38,936 bases of DNA from Aeriscardovia sp. Its GTDB lineage: Bacteria > Actinomycetota > Actinomycetes > Actinomycetales > Bifidobacteriaceae. Every line of letters begins with the position of its first letter. The stretch's first letter is position 1. The notes under the pieces are model-generated. The model had not been told where the DNA came from and ran no database searches. It saw only the letters and a list, made by a program, of their open reading frames with translations. Made by a program: the position numbers and the translations under genes. The stretch spans positions 1 to 38,936 of the forward strand of contig JAFYHY010000145.1 in assembly GCA_017538895.1 (NCBI GenBank), read 5' to 3'. Positions 29,655 through 36,522 of the stretch are shown in pieces.

Positions 29655-29829
29655 TACCATTTCCTCCATCTGTAAATAAATCTATGATTTTATTTTTCTG
29701 CCTATCAAATACCAACTCGTAAAGCATCTTAACTATTCTCCCTTGCATCCTTATAATCTTAATAAATAAAAATGAAATAAGTAAAATATTTAAAGAAATC
29801 AAGATTATGGTTATTTCATATTTTTCCAT
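29623..29829 (-). CDS. Small single-span membrane protein
   Basis: A 68-aa protein with a TAGGAGATACG ribosome site. Residues 6-26 are a membrane span (ITIILISLNILLISFLFIKI), followed by a basic cytoplasmic tail. It overlaps the next gene by 32 nt. Just upstream lies the end of the degenerate repeat tract. Function unknown. Confidence 0.5.
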   Translation of the reverse strand: MEKYEITIILISLNILLISFLFIKIIRMQGRIVKMLYELVFDRQKNKIIDLFTDGGNGNDNKNARSED

Positions 29830-29853
29830 CGTATCTCCTAATTCGTGATTACC

Positions 29854-30329
29854 GCTTTACATAAAAAACATTGCTTTGCATAATAACTGCTTTGAATCTT
29901 TGGCTTTGCTTTTGACCTTTTATTCCTATCTAATAACGCTTTGCATATTTGCTGTGCTTTGTGCTTTTGGCCTTTTTCATTTACATCTACCGCTTTGCAT
30001 TTTGATAAGCTTTTAGGAACCATTGTTAGAGGTATACAATAACAGGTTTGGTGTTTTGTAGTTACATAGGCTCCTAAAAGCAATATCTGCTAATAATTCG
30101 TTCCCACGCTTGCATCTTTTGGCTCTACACTGAATTTGGCGCTTTGCATCCATAATAGTCACGCATTACATAGCAAGCGAGAGGGCTTTACATCTATGGC
30201 AAAAGAGCCAATTCTTCAATCGCATCGCTTTGACTTTCCGCAAAATTGACCTTTCTAAAAGTCTTATCAAGCAAGAACATAGGAATATCACGCTTTGCAT
30301 TTATGAAAATCTCATATTTACCATTAAAT
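29854..30329 (-). repeat. Degenerate repeat tract, decayed distal part of the array
   Basis: At least eleven copies of GCTTTGCAT-like sequence (29854, 29873, 29889, 29903, 29938, 29956, 29992, 30141, 30185, 30227, 30292; also GCTTGCAT at 30108). These are the part of the repeat that would touch the guide. Two nearly full but mutated repeats are visible: 30045-30080 (ending TTACATAGGCTCCTAAAAG) and 30227-30261 (ending CTTTCTAAAAG), the latter followed by an exact 30-nt spacer (30262-30291). Elsewhere the units are 14-44 nt apart, so spacers have been lost. No protein gene is credible here. Confidence 0.6.
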
Positions 30330-30757
30330 GCTTTACATTCATGTAAAATTACATGCTTCTAAAAGTAGTTAGATTAAAACAAGAATCAATCGTCAGCTTT
30401 GCATACATACAAATTCACATACTTCTTAAAGGCAAGATTTATCGTATACCATCATTGGCTTTGCATACATGCAAATTTACATACTTCTAAAAGTCGGCGG
30501 AATTTCTTCGCTTATGAATCCCGGCTTTGCATACATGCAAATTTACATACTTCTAAAAGTATTGAATCCAGAAGAATTGATTATCGTCAGCTTTGCATAC
30601 ATGCAAATTTACATACTTCTAAAAGATGTATCCAACTTTAAATACATAAACCAGCGCTTTGCATACATGCAAATTTACATACTTCTAAAAGTATTTTCAT
30701 CTAAGCATGAGGGCGGATGACGCTTTGCATACATGCAAATTTACATACTTCTAAAAG
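30330..30757 (-). CRISPR. CRISPR-like array: seven 36-nt repeats, six spacers
   Basis: Repeats lie at 30330, 30396, 30458, 30524, 30590, 30656 and 30722, each 36 nt. The last five are identical (GCTTTGCATACATGCAAATT then TACATACTTCTAAAAG on the plus strand). Spacers are 30 nt except 26 nt at 30432-30457, and differ from each other. Orientation is probably minus: tnpB has the same direction, the decayed repeats are at the far end, and repeat changes keep the hairpin only as minus-strand RNA. The crRNA-like product would be repeat 5', ending in TTTGCA-TGTA-TGCAAA-GC, then spacer 3', as in type V. Confidence 0.85.
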
Positions 30758-30932
30758 GTCAAATTCATAAGATGCAAGGGATTAAATCCCGGCTGAATAC
30801 TTATAAAAAGATATACTTTTATGATCCATTCCTATTTCATCGAGTATGCTTTCGACGATGGTGCTGTCTACTAACAAGTTCAAGTACTCTCCATAGGCGT
30901 AAATTCCCGAACCAGCTTTCGGTACAATATTA
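30758..30932 (-). other. tnpB-array junction: leader / former tnpB 3' end
   Basis: 175 nt between the tnpB stop and the first perfect repeat. Another frame stays open on the minus strand to TAA at 30783-30785 and encodes GSGIYAYGEYLNLLVDSTIV followed by an ILDEIGMDHKS segment, which looks like the usual C-terminal tail of TnpB proteins. So tnpB once seems to have reached further and been shortened by a frameshift near 30935-30990. In TnpB elements this is where the omega RNA scaffold lies, so a scaffold or tracr-like RNA is expected here. Confidence 0.5.
30774..30810 (-). ncRNA. Divergent repeat-like element, candidate omega-RNA 3' scaffold
   Basis: On the minus strand it starts CTTTTTATAAGTAT, against CTTTTAGAAGTAT at the start of each repeat. 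It then has a different hairpin (GGGAT-TTA-ATCCC) at the same position and ends in TTGC. Length is 37 nt against 36. Only 16 nt separate it from the first perfect repeat, the length of a TnpB guide. Function is inferred. Confidence 0.45.
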
Positions 30933-32099
30933 TTATTTTGCAATATTCTCTTCTCCATATGTCCTAAGATTGAGCGCCGCCTGCTTATGTACATCAATAA
31001 CATTCCCACACTCACACTTATATGTCTTTTGATAAGGTTTTAAATCTTTCTTTATCCTGCCGCATTGACTGCATTTCTTGGATGATGGAAATTTCCTGTC
31101 TGCTCTTATGAATTGGATTCCTTTGAAATTACTCTTATATTCAAGCTGCCTTGAAAATTCATAAAGTGACTGTTCCTGAATTGCTTTTGCAAGGTATTTA
31201 TTCTTCATCATGCTCTGAATATTCAGGTCATCAATGCAGATGAATTTAGGATTCTTTTCAACAATCTCTTTTGACGTATTATGGAGATAATTCTTCCGGA
31301 TATTACTTAGCCTATGATGCATCTTAAGTAATTTTTTCTCATCTTTTATTATGTTCTTTGTCTTAACAAACTCCTCCCCTTCTTTATTCATTTCGTATTT
31401 CCTTGATATGCTACGTTGCAATCTTCGTTTTCGTTTCTCTAGGTCTTTGATTGCCTTAGTCTTATTGATATTAGGATAGATACTATCATCAGAGCATACA
31501 GCAAGGTTCCTAACTCCTAGATCAACACCTAATCCTTCTTTAGATAAGTTCACATTCTTATCAGGATATTCTATCCCTACGCTTATCCACCAATTAAGAC
31601 CATCGTAAGTTATCCTCGGATTGCTATGCTTTACATTTATTGGTATCTTGCCATGTTCTGCAAGTCTTACCCAGTTTAATTGTTTTCTGTTTGCCTTCCT
31701 GCTAAGAGACAAACAACTTAGCTTTACATGTGTATCGGTAAATTCTATAACCTGGTCTGTCTGAAAGAAACTTGGTTTTGTCTTATTCTTTGATTTATAT
31801 TTGGGAAATTTCGCTCTCTTCTTAAAAAAGTTTAAATAGGCATCACAGGCATCTTTTATAGCCTTTTGGCATGTTGTGATTGATATTTCATTAAGCCATG
31901 CATATTCATCTGTTCTCTTAAGCTCTGTGAGTTCTTTTGCAAGCTCATAATATGATATGAATTTCCCGCCTGCTTTATAATTTTCTTCTTCCCTTGAAAG
32001 TGCCCAATTGTATAGAAATCTTGCCGCTCCCGCGTGTTGGAATAGCCTTGTCTTTTGAACGTTGTTAGGAAGAAGCATTACCTTTATTGACTTAATCAT
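30933..32099 (-). CDS. TnpB-like RNA-guided protein, RuvC active site degraded
   Basis: A 388-aa protein, normal TnpB length. The N-terminal OrfB/TnpB domain is clear (LYNWALSREEENYKAGGKFI; ITTCQKAIKDACDAYLNFFK). RuvC I keeps Asp193 (GLGVDLGVRNLAV). RuvC II reads CIDDLNI where IEDLN is usual, so the catalytic Glu is Asp290. The zinc ribbon is CSQC...CEC (343-364). RuvC III reads IDVHKQAALNL instead of DRDxNAAxNL, so the catalytic Asp is His371 and Asn is Gln. It probably binds DNA without cutting. It overlaps the XRE gene by 8 nt and lies upstream of the array. Confidence 0.85.
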   Translation of the reverse strand: MIKSIKVMLLPNNVQKTRLFQHAGAARFLYNWALSREEENYKAGGKFISYYELAKELTELKRTDEYAWLNEISITTCQKAIKDACDAYLNFFKKRAKFPKYKSKNKTKPSFFQTDQVIEFTDTHVKLSCLSLSRKANRKQLNWVRLAEHGKIPINVKHSNPRITYDGLNWWISVGIEYPDKNVNLSKEGLGVDLGVRNLAVCSDDSIYPNINKTKAIKDLEKRKRRLQRSISRKYEMNKEGEEFVKTKNIIKDEKKLLKMHHRLSNIRKNYLHNTSKEIVEKNPKFICIDDLNIQSMMKNKYLAKAIQEQSLYEFSRQLEYKSNFKGIQFIRADRKFPSSKKCSQCGRIKKDLKPYQKTYKCECGNVIDVHKQAALNLRTYGEENIAK

Positions 32100-33027
32100 T
32101 ATTAACTCCCATTATCGCAAGGATTAAATCTGCTTTCTGTTTCTTAGTCCAGTTTTCTGCATTTCTTGCTGTCAACCTCTGCACCTCATAAAAATCTTTC
32201 TCCGGATCATTATTGTCAATATCAACACCAAGCAAAGTATTTGCATCAACATGAAGCGCAGTAGCAATCTTGGCTAAGGTTTTGCTATTTGGAATACGCT
32301 CTCCATTTATATATCTTGTCATCGTAACATACGTTACACCAACTTTTTCAGCAAGTATTCTTATCGTAAATCCATTCAACCATATAAGATTGTGTATGCG
32401 TTCTCCCAATTCATTCTTCTTTTCCTTATTTTTAGAACTAAATACTTCTGAAAAACTGATATTGGAATAATCAGTAGGAAATGTAAAAGATTTACCCATT
32501 ATAGATGATTCAGCAATTAACCCATCTCTTGTTAAAATTTCTAATGCTCCAAGTATAACCAAAACTGAAATATCAAACTCGTAATTGCGTTCATTCTCAC
32601 GATGGTATCTAAATGGGATTCTTTCATCACCAAAATGTAATGCTGTATCTCCTTTGTATATGATTGGAATCTTTAATTGGAGATTGTAATATTCTTCTAG
32701 CTTCTCCCAATCACTCTGTTCAATGAATCGCATAGGATATTCAGTAATCTTATTGCATTTTTCTCTTTCGCCCTGTTTTAATTCTTCATGCACTTCAGGT
32801 CTTTCGTAATTGTTATCAAAAACATATTTTAGAGCACCTACGATTTTTAGAGCTTTGGGCTTGTGATTTTGTTTTACGATTTTATAGAAGTACACTTCGG
32901 CAGTCATTCCTTCGCCATCAAACAAAATAAAATCTGCTTTGTCCAATTTTCCCATTCGTCTGTGCTTGTTTTCGTTTAATGGAAACCCAGTGGTAACGTA
33001 TTTATATAAGGCATCTTGTTTAGTCAT
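32092..33027 (-). CDS. XRE-family regulator with large N-terminal domain
   Basis: A 311-aa protein from ATG 33027 (GGAGCGCAAA site; ATGA overlap with the gene before). The C-terminal third has an HTH (RIHNLIWLNGFTIRILAEKV, TYVTMTRYINGERIPNSKTL, AKIATALHVDANTLLGVD). The N-terminal 190 residues are not recognised but contain long alpha/beta sequence (FILFDGEGMTAEVYFYKIVK). It is translationally linked to the TnpB-like gene and may control the integrase-tnpB operon or work with the TnpB-like protein. Confidence 0.7.
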   Translation of the reverse strand: MTKQDALYKYVTTGFPLNENKHRRMGKLDKADFILFDGEGMTAEVYFYKIVKQNHKPKALKIVGALKYVFDNNYERPEVHEELKQGEREKCNKITEYPMRFIEQSDWEKLEEYYNLQLKIPIIYKGDTALHFGDERIPFRYHRENERNYEFDISVLVILGALEILTRDGLIAESSIMGKSFTFPTDYSNISFSEVFSSKNKEKKNELGERIHNLIWLNGFTIRILAEKVGVTYVTMTRYINGERIPNSKTLAKIATALHVDANTLLGVDIDNNDPEKDFYEVQRLTARNAENWTKKQKADLILAIMGVNND

Positions 33028-33353
33028 TTTGCGCTCCATTTGTATTTATGATCTATAGCATAATCAACACATTCTAAAATATCGCTTGTATACATTACTT
33101 TCTTCTGTATGTGATAACCCGGAATGCCTTTGTATAATTTATGCTTCATGTGATAATTATCTTTATGTAAAAGAATCATACAAATATTTCTATTATTCTT
33201 TGAAATCTCAGTCAGGATTATTATCCAAGTATCAAGCCCTATTGAGAATTTGATTCCATTTTTAAAGCCATCCTCAAACTCATACCCATTATCTTTTATA
33301 TATTCTTGTATTCTTCTGGTTATATTTTCTTGTGTATATTCAAAACCGTCCAT
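33024..33353 (-). CDS. Hypothetical protein between integrase and XRE genes
   Basis: A 109-aa protein with a KNGIKFSIGLDTWIIILTEI beta-strand pair and a basic C-terminus (YAIDHKYKWSAK). It overlaps the XRE gene by 4 nt and follows the integrase by 26 nt, so all belong to one operon. No motif recognised. It could be an excisionase-like or antitoxin-like partner, but nothing in the sequence shows it. Confidence 0.5.
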   Translation of the reverse strand: MDGFEYTQENITRRIQEYIKDNGYEFEDGFKNGIKFSIGLDTWIIILTEISKNNRNICMILLHKDNYHMKHKLYKGIPGYHIQKKVMYTSDILECVDYAIDHKYKWSAK

Positions 33354-33379
33354 AATCTTTATAAATCATAACTTTATTC

Positions 33380-34663
33380 CTAAAATCCAATATTGATTCT
33401 GTTCATTGCACTCTGTAATGTAGGATTAGTAACATGCACATACAAATTCATAGTAATTGCATAATCTGCATGTCCTAATAATTCCTGTAATGTCCTTGGT
33501 TCAACACCAGACTCAATTGCTCTTGTCGCAAAAGTATCACGAAAAGCATGTGTTCCAAAATGCTCAATACCCGTTTCTTCACATATCTTACTTATCTCTC
33601 TATCAATAGGCGTAGCCATTAATAACCCACCTCTAGGTGCCTTAAACACTCTATCATCATCAACATTATTAAATGCCTTATTTTTTTCTCGCTGTGAATA
33701 TAAAACTTCCTTAATTGCATCGTTTAAAGGAATCACTCTTCTTCCATGAAATGTTTTTGTTTCCGTCCCAACAAAATATGAACCATTTGTGGCTCTTGTT
33801 AAAGTGCGTTCAATGTGAATTTCATTATTATATATATCGCAAAATTTTAATGCTCCAATTTCTCCAATTCTCATCCCTGTTAGTATTGCGAATTTATATA
33901 CATTAAAGTATGTGCTATTTTGTGCCTTATCAAAAAACCGCCTAGTTTCTTCAGTTGTTAATGCTCTGTGTATCGTCTCTCGCGCAGCAATCTCCGTATT
34001 TTTTAATGGTCTTACCGCACAACATGGATTGTATGTTATATATTGTTCTCGTATTGCATCATGAAAAATATGCGATAAAAAAAATATTTTGTCATTTATA
34101 GTTCTGGTACTATTTTTCCTTTTCAAAAGTGCTTTCTGAATTTCTCTGATATCATCTGCTCTTATTTCAGAAAGCCTATAGTCCTTAAATTTTTTTCCAT
34201 CTATTTTAACATCTGAAATAGTATTGAAATGACAACGCTGTGATCTTAAAGTTGCTTCTTTGACATATCCGCTTCTGTTATCTTGCCATTTTTCAAAAAA
34301 ATCTCCGATTTTAGGATTCTCAATGTTTTTCTTCTTAAAAATAATTTCTTCTTTCTTTTCTTTGAACTTTTTGTTTAATTCGCTTAATGATGTTGCGCGA
34401 ACATAATATCTTCTTTTGTTGTATGTAAACGTTCTTTGATAACGACCATCTTTACCTCTTTTACATCTGGTATATATTTCTGACAAATCATCATCTATTA
34501 CTTCATATCCAACTTCTTGTTCTAATTGGTCTATTTTTTCTATATACTTTTTTTCAAGTGCTTTTCTTGTTTTGGCATATACCGTATATCGTTTCCCTTC
34601 AAAAGAAAATGTTTTTGCATAATACCCATCTTTTCGCTTTTTTAAGTTCTTTAGTTCTTTCAT
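33380..34663 (-). CDS. int: Tyrosine integrase (Tn916/phage type)
   Basis: A 427-aa integrase with an AAGGAAATAAAG ribosome site. Two N-terminal AP2-like arm-binding repeats (KRKDGYYAKTFSFEGKRYTV and GKDGRYQRTFTYNKRRYYVR, residues 9-28 and 71-90) are followed by a SAM-like core-binding domain (about 120-220) and the catalytic domain: Arg in LTGMRIGEIGAL, HAFRDTFATRA, LGHADYAITMNLYVHVT with the Tyr nucleophile. It should integrate and excise the element. Downstream genes are regulatory, so the attachment site is not directly at its 3' end; I could not locate attP. Confidence 0.9.
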   Translation of the reverse strand: MKELKNLKKRKDGYYAKTFSFEGKRYTVYAKTRKALEKKYIEKIDQLEQEVGYEVIDDDLSEIYTRCKRGKDGRYQRTFTYNKRRYYVRATSLSELNKKFKEKKEEIIFKKKNIENPKIGDFFEKWQDNRSGYVKEATLRSQRCHFNTISDVKIDGKKFKDYRLSEIRADDIREIQKALLKRKNSTRTINDKIFFLSHIFHDAIREQYITYNPCCAVRPLKNTEIAARETIHRALTTEETRRFFDKAQNSTYFNVYKFAILTGMRIGEIGALKFCDIYNNEIHIERTLTRATNGSYFVGTETKTFHGRRVIPLNDAIKEVLYSQREKNKAFNNVDDDRVFKAPRGGLLMATPIDREISKICEETGIEHFGTHAFRDTFATRAIESGVEPRTLQELLGHADYAITMNLYVHVTNPTLQSAMNRINIGF

Positions 34664-34682
34664 CTTTATTTCCTTGTAACAC

Positions 34683-35012
34683 TTATTCTATATATTTTTT
34701 TATTATATTAATAACTTTATCCTTCATATATTTCCAAGAAACGCCCTCTACATCCATGATACTGTCACTATAAATGGTATCAGGAAGTCCTTCTATTTCT
34801 TTTATCATCTGCTCTACTTCTGTAATCAGTACTACATCAGGTTTTGGTTTAGGTTCGTTTGCTTTTTCTTCCAATAGCTTTTTGACTATATCCCCAACTT
34901 CATTATTAAGAAAACCATTACGCTGAATATAATCCTGAAGATATGCTGCCGCCCTTTCTTTCGAGTTTCTTTTTATTATTTCAATCAAGATTCTTTCATT
35001 TGGGCTTATCAT
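34683..35012 (-). CDS. Hypothetical helical protein
   Basis: A 109-aa protein (MISPNERILIEIIKRNSKER start), helical, with a Lys/Pro linker (KANEPKPKPDVV). It is in the operon upstream of the integrase. It is not clearly part of the paralogue family that follows. Function unknown. Confidence 0.45.
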   Translation of the reverse strand: MISPNERILIEIIKRNSKERAAAYLQDYIQRNGFLNNEVGDIVKKLLEEKANEPKPKPDVVLITEVEQMIKEIEGLPDTIYSDSIMDVEGVSWKYMKDKVINIIKKYIE

Positions 35013-35023
35013 AGATGGTCTCC

Positions 35024-35242
35024 TTATATATCTTGTGAATATACTTCTTTTAAGAGCTTACAATATGTATTTACATCATATTTAGATTCTTTGAGTGCAT
35101 TAGAAGTAAGCTTAAGCAAAAGAGCAATTACCATTCTTGATTTGCCTCTCACGCCGCTTCTTATTGTTTCTTCATCGTCTTTAAGCTCGCCAAAAACAAT
35201 CGTATGGTCTGCATCATTAAAGTATTGTTCTATATCAGTCAT
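35024..35242 (-). CDS. Paralogue family member 1 (short)
   Basis: A 72-aa protein carrying the core shared by the next three genes upstream: SGVRGKSRMVIALLLKLTSN then VNTYCKLLKEVY. The common pattern is G.RG.D or RGKS, a long hydrophobic helix, and YCK.L. It is shorter at both ends than its relatives. Confidence 0.45.
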   Translation of the reverse strand: MTDIEQYFNDADHTIVFGELKDDEETIRSGVRGKSRMVIALLLKLTSNALKESKYDVNTYCKLLKEVYSQDI

Positions 35243-35253
35243 GCTGTCTCCTT

Positions 35254-35568
35254 TTAAAAGCCCAAATCCTTAAACATCTCATTGAACTTTTCGATATACT
35301 CATCTGAATTATTGCAATCTTTGAGTTCATCACCTTTTTCTATGATTGAAACTGTTTTCTTTAAGTGTTTGCAATATTCATCAATCGTATAATTTGTGTC
35401 TTGTTTCAAGATATCCCTTACAATCAGGGTAGAAAGGGATAATAAATCGCTTGCCCGCCCACTTATATGAGCAGATACATTTCCTTCTTTGTCTAAATCA
35501 TAATGTATGCTTGCAGGCGCAGGCTTTATAATATCGCGTAACATTTCTCTTATCTCTTCGATATCCAT
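35254..35568 (-). CDS. Paralogue family member 2
   Basis: A 104-aa protein from ATG 35568 (GGAGAGACGGATA). Features: ASIHYDLDKEGNVSAHISGR, ASDLLSLSTLIVRDIL, TIDEYCKHLKKTV and a C-terminal FNEMFKDLGF. It aligns through its length with the next gene, which has AHIHIDLDKNG, GRGVDIKFLAAML and FCEMFKDLG. Function unknown. Confidence 0.5.
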   Translation of the reverse strand: MDIEEIREMLRDIIKPAPASIHYDLDKEGNVSAHISGRASDLLSLSTLIVRDILKQDTNYTIDEYCKHLKKTVSIIEKGDELKDCNNSDEYIEKFNEMFKDLGF

Positions 35569-35585
35569 TATCCGTCTCTCCTTTC

Positions 35586-35903
35586 TCAGATTCCTAAATC
35601 TTTGAACATTTCGCAAAACTTCTCAAAAGATTTGTCTTGGGCATTATCATCCTTATTCCTTTCAAACTCGCAAAACTTTTTCATGATATCAAAGTACTCA
35701 TCAACAGACTCTCCACATTTATCAATTATATGAAGATTTAGCATGGCAGCTAAAAACTTAATATCTACTCCTCTTCCGCCTATAGACGTTTCAGTACATC
35801 CATTTTTATCCAGATCAATATGGATATGTGCAGGTTGTATATTCATTAAATCCTTAAGCATGTTTTCAATAATCATTTTCTTTAAAGCATCAACTTCACT
35901 CAT
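35586..35903 (-). CDS. Paralogue family member 3
   Basis: A 105-aa protein with IQPAHIHIDLDKNGCTETSI, GGRGVDIKFLAAMLNLHIID, ESVDEYFDIMKKF and FCEMFKDLGI. Its start overlaps the stop of the next gene (ATGA). The HIDLD strand followed by GRG.D and a hydrophobic helix suggests a small alpha/beta fold shared by the family. Confidence 0.5.
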   Translation of the reverse strand: MSEVDALKKMIIENMLKDLMNIQPAHIHIDLDKNGCTETSIGGRGVDIKFLAAMLNLHIIDKCGESVDEYFDIMKKFCEFERNKDDNAQDKSFEKFCEMFKDLGI

Positions 35904-36205
35904 TTAATAACTCCTTCCATAAAAATATCACTAAATATGTCCATCATTTCTTTTACTCCACTTCCTTCACCATCTTCTAGTAAAGCGCGTTCTAAGGTTT
36001 TGCAATATTTTTCCGATGGATATCCTGTTTCTTTTAATATTTTCTTAGCCAGAACAAGAGATAGAATAAGCATATCGGTGCCTCTCCCAGTCGCACTTAC
36101 ATAAAAACCACCATTGTTAAACCGAGCAGTAGTCTCTGCGTCTTCAAAGTTGAGAATGTCCAATTTAATCATGTTGTTTAAAATTTCTTTACCTAACTTG
36201 TCCAT
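35900..36205 (-). CDS. Paralogue family member 4
   Basis: A 101-aa protein with NNGGFYVSATGRGTDMLILS, VLAKKILKETGYPSEKYCKTL and a final MMDIFSDIFMEGV. It keeps the GRG.D and YCK.L landmarks of its neighbours. It may be the founder copy, being furthest upstream in the operon. Function unknown. Confidence 0.5.
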   Translation of the reverse strand: MDKLGKEILNNMIKLDILNFEDAETTARFNNGGFYVSATGRGTDMLILSLVLAKKILKETGYPSEKYCKTLERALLEDGEGSGVKEMMDIFSDIFMEGVIK

Positions 36206-36356
36206 TTTTGCCCTCCTGTTCAGTTATTTTTGAAAGTAATGCTTCATCAGCAAGTAAAAGTGCTTTTGTTAATTTAGGATCTATTGTTTTAGCAAAGAAG
36301 ATTCTCATATTCTGAAGATACTCCCTTGCTTCCTTATATCCCATCTCTTCGTTCAT
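36189..36356 (-). CDS. Hypothetical 55-residue protein
   Basis: A short frame (MNEEMGYKEAREYLQNMRIF, then a helical TKALLLADEALLSKI) overlapping both neighbours (23 nt upstream, 17 nt downstream). Overlap and helical composition support a real small gene. Function unknown. Confidence 0.45.
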   Translation of the reverse strand: MNEEMGYKEAREYLQNMRIFFAKTIDPKLTKALLLADEALLSKITEQEGKNGQVR

Positions 36357-36522
36357 TCTCCACTCTCCCTAAGATGATTTTGCCTACAACTCTTTCAACG
36401 TTTCCAAAAGTTACCCAGGTATGGCAATCATGGTTTTCACCGCTCATATATAAATCCCATATAAGCTTATGTTCTTCTTCAGTTATATATTTGCAAGCAT
36501 CCAAATATTCTTGTGCGCTCAT
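36334..36522 (-). CDS. Hypothetical 62-residue protein
   Basis: MSAQEYLDACKYITEEEHKL followed by a beta-rich half (GKIILGRVENERR). ATGA overlap with the YkgJ-like gene before it. Function unknown. Confidence 0.45.
   Translation of the reverse strand: MSAQEYLDACKYITEEEHKLIWDLYMSGENHDCHTWVTFGNVERVVGKIILGRVENERRDGI

Noticed and set aside
30008-30021. tracrRNA anti-repeat (AGCTTTTAGGAACC)
   Set aside because: Only about seven bases match the complement of the repeat start, too little to claim.
29838-30083. Minus-strand frame with repeated CKA motifs
   Set aside because: The motif is just the translated GCTTTGCAT units of the degenerate tract.
30399-30720. Plus-strand open frames with repeated MQIYILLK-type peptides
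   Set aside because: They are translations of the 36-nt repeats; the period of 66 bp is a multiple of three, which keeps the frame open. There is no sensible ribosome site.
29854-30757. TIGR-type guide array
   Set aside because: The period, the single 30-nt spacer per unit and the TnpB partner do not fit; no Nop-domain Tas protein is seen.
30933-32099. Ordinary IS605/IS607-type insertion sequence
   Set aside because: No transposase gene is present, no clear left or right ends were seen, the gene overlaps its neighbour in an operon, and the RuvC residues are changed.
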